Under the pieces are notes generated by a model. It worked only from the letters and a program-made list of their open reading frames with translations, was not told the DNA's origin and ran no database searches. A stretch of 64,000 nucleotides of DNA, taken from positions 7,211-71,210 of the forward strand of contig DAOVRL010000002.1 in assembly GCA_030628155.1 (NCBI GenBank). Direction: 5' to 3'. Made by a program: the position numbers and the translations under genes. Source of the stretch: DAOVRL01 sp023128595. GTDB taxonomy: Bacteria; Planctomycetota; Phycisphaerae; Sedimentisphaerales; Anaerobacaceae. Position 1 is the first letter of the stretch, and each line of letters begins with the position of its first letter. Below are positions 28,944-36,999 of the stretch, piece by piece.

Positions 28944-31871
28944 TTAGTCCAGTGTCGGGTGGATTATTTGCCCTCGTGCCTGTGCGAGGGTGTTTTCGTA
29001 GGAGCCGAAGAATTCCGAGTTGCAATCGAGCCAGAGGACCAGTCGGTGGAGATCTTCCGGCGAGAGCTTGACGGCGTAATGCTGCTGGTCCATATACGGC
29101 AGGAGCGGTGAGGCTTTTGCGCCGAATTTTCCGGGGATGGTTCGGCTGCCGCCGTGGACTCCCTGATTTATTGAGCCGTTTGAGACGTGGAAGTAGAATC
29201 CGTACTTCTCGGCCAGATTATTGTAGGAGCGGGTCCACCCGTTCTTGCCCTCGATTATGCCGGTCAGGTCGAGTGCCTTTTTCTGCTGGTGGCAGGTAAC
29301 ACAGTTTCTATCGAGAACGGGCTGAACGAGACGGACGTAGTTGAATGGGTTTGAGCCGTCCAGATCGGGGCGGATTTTCGAGGGTGGGCGTTGCATCGCA
29401 AGTGGGATCCTTGTTGATTGCTTTGGCGCCCGATGCTTCGGCTCGTGGCAGCCCAGGCAGGTTAGTTGTTCGCCTGGGTGTACGTATGTGCCGGAGCGCA
29501 TCGACTGGATTGCCATACCGCGTGCATCGAGGGCCTGGAAATAGATCAATTTGCCAACTGGTGCTTCGAAATGTGCACTTCCGTCGGGCTCGACGGGCAC
29601 CGTACCGAGGACGGCTCTGGCGTTGGTCTGATTGCCGATGCCGATACGCGGCTGATTTGGCGGCGGGGTCGTCTTTGGGAGAACCTGAACAATTCGCAGA
29701 GCAGCGACTTTGGCGTTTTTGGGCCACTGGAAATCGCTGTTGTACACGTTCATAACGGTTATGGTTTCCTGCGGATACTTGCCGCCGGCCTTGTGCACAG
29801 CGTTGGCTGTCTGTACGGTTCCGGCGGGAATCAGGGGCGGCACAGGGCGCGGACGCAGGGGGATGGGGCTGAGGGACGAAATAGACGGGTCGCGATAGAT
29901 CAGCTCGCGGTTGCCGAAGCGGTCGATCCAGTAGATGCCGCGGTTCTTGGCGTCGGTGTCGTAGGCGCACAGGTAGTCGTCCTCGCTCAGCGGCCAGGCC
30001 GTGCCGTACTTCATGTACTCGCGAATGGGCCTGGCTTCAGCTTCCGGGAAAGGGGTATCGGGCGTCAGCCGCGTCAGTTGCGCCATTGCCCGGTCGTCCT
30101 CGATGCGCGGATCGATCAGGACCAGCGACCCGAAGGCGTTGCCGTGGTGCGAGCCCGTGGTGGCGACGTAGCGGTGCGAGCCGGGGATCGCACGAATGCT
30201 CATTTCCATCCAGGGTCGGCTTTCGCGCCGCTGCGGATAGTTGCCGTGGAACGAGCGGGGGTCGCGGCCGTCGGGAAAAGAGGTCCATATATGATGGGCG
30301 ATGTTGGTGTCGCGATCTACGTAGTCCCAGCGGGTATAAACAATCATTCCGTCGTTGTTTACGCTGGGGTGCCATTCGTGGGTTTCGTGGTAGCTCAAGC
30401 GGATGATGTCGGCGCCGTCCGAGGTCATCGAGTGCATCGCGTAGGTCGGGCAATGCCGGCCACAGCGCAGATACCCGCCTCGCCGTCCGGATGTAAATGC
30501 GATTCGGGCGTTAGGCAGAAAGCACGGGTCGAAGTCGTCCCAGTGGCCGTCGGTCAACTGTACCAGGCCGGTGCCGTCGGCATTGACCTTGAAGATGTGG
30601 TAGCTGATATCGGGGGCCCACTCATAGGCCTCCTTGCCGCGGTATTTCTCATAGGCCCTGGCCTGTGTGTAGGCGAAGAGGATGGTCTTGCCGTCGTACG
30701 ACAGCTCGGGCGATAGAAACGCGCCGGTGGAAAGGTCGTCGCCGGTGAGCCGGCCCCGCTCGACGACCGAGTCTTCCAGCACATTGATCAACTTCGGACT
30801 GGGACCGAAGGGGCCGGAGAGGATGAAGAGTCCGCCGCCTGGCCGGGCGTTGCAGCCGTAGTACTGGTCGCACATGTGGAACACGCCGCCGGGGTCGTGA
30901 CGCTTGATAAACAGTATTTTGTCGAAATTAAGGAGCGGATTGGAAAAGGCGATCCGACGAGTGAGCCGGCGGGCATCGAGATATATCTGTCTGCGGGGGT
31001 CTTGGGGCACGTTGCCGGCTTCTTGGAGTTTGGACAGCCGGGCGTCGAGCTTCTCCAGCTCAATCTCCAGCGGATCCAGTCGCCCGGGCTCGGCGTCGGG
31101 CCGAAGCCGGGCTACAAGTGCCCTGCCGCGTTCAACGACTTCCCGGGTGTGGGCCAGCTTGAAACCTCCGCCGAGTGCCTTCGGCGGCGGAGCCGAATCA
31201 GTAGTATCGGGCAGCGTTCCAGGGTACGAATACTGGCTGACGCTTTTTTGGTCCGCCGGCTTACCGAGGCCGATGTTTTTCTGCGGGTCGTCAGTTGAAT
31301 AGACTTCGACCTCATCCAGGGCGAAGGAGCATCTGCCGGGGATTTGCAGTCGCACGATGCGGGCGGTTACGTTTTTGTGCTTTAGGGTGAGTGTGAGCGG
31401 TTTGTTTTCCTTGACGCCGTAGAAGGTCAGGCCGTTGTGCTGATAGATTTGCTTGAATTCCCGGTCCTGACTGGCTACAAATACGCGAATTTGCCGAGTG
31501 CGAGAGGCGGTGTTCCGGTCGGTTCGGTTGAAGATGACGATGCGGTCGAGCTTGTATTCGTTCTGCAAATCGACCTGCCACCAGGGGTCCTGCTCGCCGC
31601 TGGCGGTGTGGAATCCCCACCGGCCATTCTTGACTCCGTCGCAGGCTCCGGCGGCGTCCTGGGCGGTGGTTACGCCGTGGGCGTTTACCTTTGGGTCGAG
31701 TTTCGTGGATTTAGCGGCAGTGAATCGGCTGTCCTGCCCAATCCAATCGGCCTCGGTCAATTCTCGCATTGAAGCACCGATGTCGATTGTGCGGGCGGAG
31801 CTTAAACGGGCTGACGGGGCAAACATAACGACTATCAGCGCCAAACCGGCCTTCATTATACATCGTTTCAT
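28944..31871 (-). CDS. HzsA-like exported multidomain protein (discoidin, PD40, CxxCH)
   Basis: A 975-aa exported protein. In order it has a signal peptide, an F5/8 type C (discoidin) domain (about 75-195, WWQVDLQNEYKLDRIVIFNR), a helical linker, and PD40/TolB-like propeller blades (SPELSYDGKTILFAYT, NNDGMIVYTRW). The C-terminal region has two c-type haem motifs, CLGCH (about 803) and CVTCH (about 856). The propeller and haem region resembles the hydrazine synthase alpha subunit family, which is abundant in planctomycetes without anammox. Hydrazine synthesis is not implied: HzsB/HzsC-like partners are absent. It is probably an extracytoplasmic electron-transfer or carbohydrate-linked protein. 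Confidence 0.75.
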   Translation of the reverse strand: MKRCIMKAGLALIVVMFAPSARLSSARTIDIGASMRELTEADWIGQDSRFTAAKSTKLDPKVNAHGVTTAQDAAGACDGVKNGRWGFHTASGEQDPWWQVDLQNEYKLDRIVIFNRTDRNTASRTRQIRVFVASQDREFKQIYQHNGLTFYGVKENKPLTLTLKHKNVTARIVRLQIPGRCSFALDEVEVYSTDDPQKNIGLGKPADQKSVSQYSYPGTLPDTTDSAPPPKALGGGFKLAHTREVVERGRALVARLRPDAEPGRLDPLEIELEKLDARLSKLQEAGNVPQDPRRQIYLDARRLTRRIAFSNPLLNFDKILFIKRHDPGGVFHMCDQYYGCNARPGGGLFILSGPFGPSPKLINVLEDSVVERGRLTGDDLSTGAFLSPELSYDGKTILFAYTQARAYEKYRGKEAYEWAPDISYHIFKVNADGTGLVQLTDGHWDDFDPCFLPNARIAFTSGRRGGYLRCGRHCPTYAMHSMTSDGADIIRLSYHETHEWHPSVNNDGMIVYTRWDYVDRDTNIAHHIWTSFPDGRDPRSFHGNYPQRRESRPWMEMSIRAIPGSHRYVATTGSHHGNAFGSLVLIDPRIEDDRAMAQLTRLTPDTPFPEAEARPIREYMKYGTAWPLSEDDYLCAYDTDAKNRGIYWIDRFGNRELIYRDPSISSLSPIPLRPRPVPPLIPAGTVQTANAVHKAGGKYPQETITVMNVYNSDFQWPKNAKVAALRIVQVLPKTTPPPNQPRIGIGNQTNARAVLGTVPVEPDGSAHFEAPVGKLIYFQALDARGMAIQSMRSGTYVHPGEQLTCLGCHEPKHRAPKQSTRIPLAMQRPPSKIRPDLDGSNPFNYVRLVQPVLDRNCVTCHQQKKALDLTGIIEGKNGWTRSYNNLAEKYGFYFHVSNGSINQGVHGGSRTIPGKFGAKASPLLPYMDQQHYAVKLSPEDLHRLVLWLDCNSEFFGSYENTLAQARGQIIHPTLD

Positions 31872-32045
31872 TCCGGCGATCCTCGATATGACTGAGTTTA
31901 CTCGATTATACCGTAATTTGCGGCGATATCAAACGATTTGAACGGAAAATGAGGGGGTGGACTCCAATCGGCGGCTTTACGGATTGCTGCCTCGGCTGGG
32001 GTATTAGACTCTTGTCTTTTCCTGCTGACCTGAGCCCCCTTTTTT

Positions 32046-32189
32046 GGTACGTGTTTAGCCAGCTATTAGTATTGATAGCGACTATTTCATGACTAATTCT
32101 TCCGTTAAAGACGTTAATTGCCGCCAAAAATGGCCAATTTTCGCCTCAAGATCCACGTATCAGTACTGGTTTCAGGGTAAACACGTACC
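32046..32189. repeat. Inverted-repeat-bounded segment (12 bp arms)
   Basis: GGTACGTGTTTA at 32046-32057 is matched by its exact reverse complement at 32178-32189, about 120 bp apart. A T-run lies just outside the right arm, and another lies just left of the left arm. It could be a decayed small mobile element. No coding sequence is inside. Confidence 0.5.
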
Positions 32190-32332
32190 TTTTTTGGGGC
32201 CATTTTGCGACTCTTCGAGGGATCGGGGCTTTTTTTGGCCTTGCGCATCGCTTTGGAAACCGTCTCTGTCGTAAAGATACCGAGGTTATGAAAAAATTTT
32301 CTCGCCGAACGAAGATTTTTTTGATATTTCAC

Positions 32333-32361
32333 TTGACAAAATATGACGCAGCGGATATTCT
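32333..32361 (+). promoter_or_regulatory. Candidate sigma-70 promoter, rightward
   Basis: TTGACA at 32333-32338 and TATTCT at 32356-32361 with a 17-bp spacer. The -35 is perfect and the -10 matches 4 of 6. It points into a stretch without a gene that ends in a hairpin plus T-run about 190 bp later. Confidence 0.45.
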
Positions 32362-32367
32362 ATACTC

Positions 32368-32557
32368 AGACCTATTGATGGCGAGTATCGTGAGGTGTGC
32401 CATACGGGTGGCAATTTTTGTTAGCAGTGAGCTTTTTTCTGCGGGAAAAAGTTAGCACTATCGAGCTTTTTGATATATAATTTAAGTAGAGCATTCAGCA
32501 GGGCTGGGGATATCTCGCTTTTTCCTCTCCCTCCGCACCTCAGCCCTGTTCCTTTTT
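32368..32557 (+). ncRNA. Candidate small non-coding RNA, about 190 nt
   Basis: Defined only by a promoter at 32333-32361 and a terminator at 32499-32557 with no plausible coding frame between. Internal structure includes an 8-bp hairpin, CTTTTTTC/GGAAAAAG with a TGCG loop, near 32431-32450. The length would suit a 6S-like regulatory RNA, but I do not recognise a family motif. The next 309 bp, to 32866, show nothing I can name. Confidence 0.3.
32499..32557 (+). terminator. Intrinsic terminator candidate
   Basis: An 11-bp stem, CAGGGCTGGGG (32499-32509) with CCTCAGCCCTG (32538-32548) and one G-T pair, encloses a pyrimidine-rich 28-nt loop. It is followed by TTCC and a run of seven T. Confidence 0.5.
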
Positions 32558-32866
32558 TTGCGGTCAGATCGTTGGGTATTCCGTCTTCTCGGTGTCACCC
32601 TTATTAAGATTATCGGAGTAGGATTCAGCATTTTGAGTATTTTTCCTGTTAGATTCCGAAAATATCCGGGCGGAACTGCGATTCACCAGCCGCTCTTGGT
32701 CTGGGATTCAGCCTTTGATGCCGACGTTGCGGGGGCGGCGGCTTCGCCGGAAGCAGTTAATAGTCTCCCTGTGTGAGGAGCTGCCCTGGCCACAGGTCGA
32801 ATCCGGTTTGAAGGGAAAAGGTGCTTGCCGGCTGCGGGTGGTGGAAGAGGTTCCTTGAAGAATCGT

Positions 32867-33613
32867 TTAGTACTCGTTGTTCAAGAATCTGATTAGCTCT
32901 TCGGGGACGTAGTCGCCGGCAAATGTGAGGATGTCGTTTATTTCCGCTTTGGTCAGGTCGGGTTTGATCTGCCGGTTGTTAATATCGACGTTTACAATTA
33001 TGCCGAAGAGCATATTCTGCTCTGGCATACTTGCGTCGCCCTTGCCGGCACGCATTACGCGGGTCGGCCTTATTTCAAGATTGATATTTTTTCCTTCCTT
33101 TGGTGTCTCAAGGCGGATGTTCAAGTTGCTAATCTTGTCTTTCCAGACGTCGTTTTTCAAGTTACTGGCTATTATCTCGAGGGAGTCTATCTGTCCTGTG
33201 TCGAAGACAAGTTCGTGAATCACACCCACACGGCGGACGGCTCGGTCTGAGAACCTGGTTCTTAGCTCATCGAGGGCCTTGCGAAATATCTTGTCTTTCT
33301 GGGGGATATCCACATCCTGCGGCTGGTCGATATAAAGGCGCTCGGGGAAAGTAAAAAGCGGGCCTCGGCCAGTCAATATGAACGTCGGCATATCAACGCG
33401 TTTATTGCCGGAGACGACAAAATTCTTCTGCACGCGAAGCTGGTTGGGGCCCGACAGCAGCGTCTCAAAGACCTCGGGGAACTGCTCGATCAGCCAGTTG
33501 CAATAGTCCTGGAGCTTGGTTTTTTCGTCCTTGAGGACGATCATCGGCTGGATGTGCATGCCGTATTTGACCACGTGCTGCGATATGTTGTCCGTGCTGA
33601 ATTCGTAATTCAT
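32867..33613 (-). CDS. Hypothetical protein
   Basis: A 248-aa soluble protein I do not recognise. It is mixed alpha/beta without signal peptide or membrane helix. It has an N-terminal helical segment with a WLIEQFPEVFETLL block, a central LYIDQPQDVDIP region, and a charged C-terminal part ending PEELIRFLNN. The ATG at 33613 (MNYEFSTDN) is preferred to the more upstream start, whose extra 38 residues look non-coding. It lies 123 nt downstream of the terminase gene on the same strand. Confidence 0.55.
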   Translation of the reverse strand: MNYEFSTDNISQHVVKYGMHIQPMIVLKDEKTKLQDYCNWLIEQFPEVFETLLSGPNQLRVQKNFVVSGNKRVDMPTFILTGRGPLFTFPERLYIDQPQDVDIPQKDKIFRKALDELRTRFSDRAVRRVGVIHELVFDTGQIDSLEIIASNLKNDVWKDKISNLNIRLETPKEGKNINLEIRPTRVMRAGKGDASMPEQNMLFGIIVNVDINNRQIKPDLTKAEINDILTFAGDYVPEELIRFLNNEY

Positions 33614-33736
33614 TTTTTTCGCCCGCCTAAACCGATTGCTATGCGAGTTTTCAACTTCGCACAGTGTACAGAACCAGGCTCGACAAGTCAAAAGAAACGA
33701 GACGTCGCAGACTGCACTCCATTCCATTCCCGCACG

Positions 33737-35254
33737 CTAATAGCGTCTGGCGGTGGTTTTTTGGTTGTTTTTTTGGTTTATGAAGAAGTAGCGTAGTGCG
33801 TCTATTGGGTGGTCGTAGATGCCGTCTTTTAGTGGTAGTTCTTGTGGAGCGGCGGTTGTTGCGGGGTCGGGGTAGTGGTAGCACTGCATCGCCTCGATCA
33901 GTCGCGGGCATTGGGGGGATATTAGGAGCGAGCTTCGGCCGTCGCCGGAGCGTATTGCCCGGCGGACAAGCTCAATGCCTTCGAGGATGCGGCTTCGCCT
34001 GAATCGCGTTAGTATCCCAAGCGTCCTGAGCTCTCGCACGATGCTGGTGCCTGTAACGTCGTTAACGCCGGCGCCGGCAGGGTCGCAGAAGGTGGCGGCC
34101 ACCTGCTCTTCGGCGCAGAGGGTTCGGGTCTTTATCTCGGCGGCGTGGACATCGATAGTCGCCCTGCTGCGGATATATTCATCTATGACTCGGATGACGC
34201 CGGCGTTGTCCACCTGGATCCAGAGGCAGACGAATGGATTTACGAAGCCGAAATCGAGTGTGCGGTAGAGGGGCAGGTTCGGGTCGTAGTCGATCGGCTG
34301 GACGTGGACGGCGGGATCGAACTCGGCAAAGACGACGTTCTCCAGTGACGGCCTTTTGCAGAGCATCTCGGCCTCGAAGCCTGCCCTGCTGGCGCGGCGC
34401 ATCTGCGTGATGCAGTCGTCGATTTTGAGGTAGCCGTTTGCGTGTTTTGCCCTGCCTTGGCAGTCGGGCCATAAGGGACACTGGGAACACGTTCTGCCAA
34501 TACACTTCTCAATCACCTCCCACACGCACCACTTGAAGACCGGCGTTCCGAATTGCGGTGCAGAGGCAACAACTCTCTGCATCAAGCCGTAGGGTCGGTG
34601 CATTGTGCTGATAAGCTCCATAGCGGCGAGGAGGTTTGCGGTGCTCTGGGTTGTGAACTTTGCGGCTGCGAAGACGTCTTCGTCGAAAAGCTCGACCTCG
34701 TCGCAGCGGAGCTTCTGTATATGCTGGCCGCGGACACTGGTGGGCGATTGTGTTAAGACCTCGACTGTGGAGTTGTTGGTGAATCGGCACTTGCCTTTTA
34801 GAGCGGGGCCGCTTAGGAATTCATCGAAGCCGTGGTGAAGAAAGCCGGTGAGGTATTCGTACATTCTGGAGGACTGCTCGCCCGATCCGCCTAAGATTCT
34901 TACCTGGCAGTTGGGTTTGAAGATGCAGTCGAGCAGCGTGGCGACGGCGGCCAGCTCTGTTTTGCCGCCGGCACGGTTGGCCCAGATGACGGCGTCTGCG
35001 TTTTTCATCGCTCGTTGCTCGTGACCCGTCGCTCGCAAATCCGGGAAGTCGGCGGAGAAGCTATGCCAGAGGTAGTCCATCGGACTGTTGTGTTCGGGGC
35101 AGATTCGCTTATCCGGGACACTGATGCCGAGGAAGACTTTGACGTAGTTCCTGAGGTCCTGTCTGGTCGTCGGCCGAGTCCGCCGAAGGGTCTTGTAAAC
35201 GTGGGAAGCCATTTCGAGATTGGTCTGACGTTTGGTTGGAATGGTTGTTGTCAT
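33737..35254 (-). CDS. Phage-type terminase large subunit
   Basis: Terminase large subunits package phage DNA with an ATPase motor and a nuclease. The 505-aa protein has an adapted Walker A, WANRAGGKTELAA (about 90-103), a Walker B-like LRCDEVELFDED, and a C-terminal RNase H-like nuclease with acidic positions in RTLDFGFVNPF, ATFCDPAG and YDHPIDALRYFF. Between them is a cysteine cluster, C-x4-C-x2-C-x5-C (CIGRTCSQCPLWPDCQG), which could hold zinc or an iron-sulfur centre. No portal, capsid or protease gene is adjacent. The matching small subunit gene lies about 16.5 kb away at 51828. Confidence 0.8.
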   Translation of the reverse strand: MTTTIPTKRQTNLEMASHVYKTLRRTRPTTRQDLRNYVKVFLGISVPDKRICPEHNSPMDYLWHSFSADFPDLRATGHEQRAMKNADAVIWANRAGGKTELAAVATLLDCIFKPNCQVRILGGSGEQSSRMYEYLTGFLHHGFDEFLSGPALKGKCRFTNNSTVEVLTQSPTSVRGQHIQKLRCDEVELFDEDVFAAAKFTTQSTANLLAAMELISTMHRPYGLMQRVVASAPQFGTPVFKWCVWEVIEKCIGRTCSQCPLWPDCQGRAKHANGYLKIDDCITQMRRASRAGFEAEMLCKRPSLENVVFAEFDPAVHVQPIDYDPNLPLYRTLDFGFVNPFVCLWIQVDNAGVIRVIDEYIRSRATIDVHAAEIKTRTLCAEEQVAATFCDPAGAGVNDVTGTSIVRELRTLGILTRFRRSRILEGIELVRRAIRSGDGRSSLLISPQCPRLIEAMQCYHYPDPATTAAPQELPLKDGIYDHPIDALRYFFINQKNNQKTTARRY

Positions 35255-35417
35255 AATTCCCTCCTAATAAGAGATGAGAGGTGTATTTTATTGGTGGTGC
35301 CGGATTACGGCCCAATAAGAACATACTTGCTGTGCAGGCCTGGGGCAAAACGCTACGGCCATGGAAGATTAGTTGGCTGACCGCACGTCAGTCCAGTACC
35401 GCTTGTTGTGTTCACTG

Positions 35418-35792
35418 TCAACTACGGTATCTGCGGAGTATCTTCTTCTTGTCTTCTGACGGCTTGTCACCTTTGTAATAGATTTCGATGAACTCTATGA
35501 TGCCCTCTTCGCTGTAGTAGGCATACGTTATCCTTATTCCGCTTGCGGCCCCTTTTCCCTTGAGGGACTTGCATGCGAACTTCCGGGCTTTGTATATTTC
35601 AGGATATTGTATGCCGAGCCCGGACATCCGGACACACCCTCTGTTGTCGATTCCCAGCTTGTGAAAGAGCTGTAGCTGCCTCTCAATGAAAACATTTAGG
35701 TCTTCGTCGAGTGTCCTGAACCTCTTGCACAGCTTCTTGAGGTCTCTGTCGAACTCAGGGAGTCTCCGCACCTCACTGAATATCTTCTTCAT
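35418..35792 (-). CDS. RelE-like toxin of an XRE-Panacea toxin-antitoxin pair
   Basis: A 124-aa basic protein of the RelE/ParE superfamily. Its core includes YKARKFACKSLKGKGAASGIRITYAYYSEEGIIEFIEIYYKG-like strands and an EDKKKILRRY tail. Such toxins usually cut mRNA on the ribosome. Its ATG lies inside the last codons of the upstream antitoxin gene (20-bp overlap), so both are made from one message with the antitoxin first. Similar toxins occur beside Panacea-domain antitoxins. Confidence 0.7.
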   Translation of the reverse strand: MKKIFSEVRRLPEFDRDLKKLCKRFRTLDEDLNVFIERQLQLFHKLGIDNRGCVRMSGLGIQYPEIYKARKFACKSLKGKGAASGIRITYAYYSEEGIIEFIEIYYKGDKPSEDKKKILRRYRS

Positions 35793-36570
35793 CGTAAGAC
35801 CTCACCGAATAGACAGGCGTGCGATAGAAAACAGCCTCGTAGTCTATCACATGGCCATCTTCTGTCGTCAACCATGGAACATCGTTGTGTGAGTATGCGC
35901 TTATTTCACTGGCATTCTTGTCAGAGAGTCTATCGAGGACACTGTCTATCACAGCCATTTCTCTTGCACTTAGTATAGACAAGTCCGGCTCTCGGAGAGG
36001 GAGATACTTCTTCTGGGGGTACTGGAAATACTTCGTCTGCACTTTTGTCAGATCTTTCCCTTCCATTTGGCCCACGATTTTCGCGAACTCTTTTGGGGTG
36101 GGACCGTGATGGTTCTTTATATAAGAGGCACCAATCAACTGCTCTTCGTATTTCTCATAATAATCAAAGTCTATAAAGTACAGAAGTTTATACAGGACGA
36201 CCTCACCAACGTTAGGTTTGGAGCCAACCTGCTTCAGGACATAGAGCAACACTTCCTTGAACTTTGACACATTCTTTTGGGGAACACTTATGCGCATAGG
36301 CTGTTTTCGCTTCAAACTTGGCTTCTTCTTTGTGCGCAGAGTTACTGTAATATCTTGTTCGAGGTTAAGTAGAATATCTGATGTGACGTTGAATATCTTA
36401 CAAAGCGTGGCAGTTTCCTGAGCTGTGGTTTTCCTTTGCCCGTTTTCAATCTGAGAAACCGTGACCCTACTAACGCCCAGCCTGTCAGCCAGCTCCTGCT
36501 GGGAGAGACCGATGTGCTCTCTGAACTGGCTGACTCTGGTACCAAGCTTTTTGTTGAAATCAGTGGCCAT
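35773..36570 (-). CDS. XRE-family HTH protein fused to a Panacea (DUF4065) antitoxin domain
   Basis: A 265-aa protein. Residues about 8-65 form an XRE HTH (GLSQQELADRLGVSRVTVSQIENGQ). Residues about 105-250 form a Panacea/SocA-like domain (VGEVVLYKLLYFIDFDYYEKYEEQLIGASYIKNHHGPTPKEF). The Panacea domain is a known antitoxin module that pairs with many unrelated toxins. The fused HTH probably autoregulates the operon through the direct repeats that overlap its promoter. A strong TTAGGAGG ribosome site precedes the ATG. Confidence 0.82.
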   Translation of the reverse strand: MATDFNKKLGTRVSQFREHIGLSQQELADRLGVSRVTVSQIENGQRKTTAQETATLCKIFNVTSDILLNLEQDITVTLRTKKKPSLKRKQPMRISVPQKNVSKFKEVLLYVLKQVGSKPNVGEVVLYKLLYFIDFDYYEKYEEQLIGASYIKNHHGPTPKEFAKIVGQMEGKDLTKVQTKYFQYPQKKYLPLREPDLSILSAREMAVIDSVLDRLSDKNASEISAYSHNDVPWLTTEDGHVIDYEAVFYRTPVYSVRSYDEEDIQ

Positions 36571-36603
36571 ATCTAACCTCCTAATACATCCAGACTACGC
36601 ATA

Positions 36604-36644
36604 ATTATACACTATGAAATAAAATATGTCAAGCGTATGTCAAG
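36604..36644 (-). promoter_or_regulatory. Consensus promoter and direct-repeat operator of the TA operon
   Basis: On the minus strand TTGACA (36627-36632) and TATAAT (36604-36609) are 17 bp apart, both perfect. The -35 lies in one of two copies of TATGTCAAG (plus-strand 36625-36633 and 36636-36644) spaced 11 bp. These are a likely binding site for the XRE domain. The rest of the 429-bp gap to 36999 shows nothing recognisable. Confidence 0.7.
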
Positions 36645-36999
36645 ATATTTTACATAAATATCGGCAAAATTGTTGGGCCAGAACAACTAAAAAATGGCGA
36701 AACAGCAACAACTTCCTCTCGCCAGGAGCAGATCTCCGAATATCGTAGTGTATGGGGTAGAATCGTAAATCAGTTGTCAAAACTCGGTTTCAGCAGTTAT
36801 TCCAGTGGTTACTGCTGGGCATCCTTGGGGGCAGCGCTACGCCTCGGTCCGGGATGAACCACCATTGTCAGGCAAATTTGCAAAGTTTCGCTTTTTCCAA
36901 TTTTCGGGTCTCCCAAAGCAGCGAGACGAATCCTCAACTGGTCGGTATTATACCAGATTTGAGGGCATTTGTCCAGAGGTTTTTCGCACTGCATAGCGG

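Noticed and set aside
29466..30716. 416-codon rightward frame opposite the HzsA-like gene
   Set aside because: Shadow frame caused by GC-rich codon use in the real gene on the other strand.
32690..32860. Possible SRP RNA or tRNA-like sequence (GCCGGAAGCAG, GGTCGAATCC)
   Set aside because: Fragments only; the conserved SRP tetraloop region and tRNA arms do not fold.
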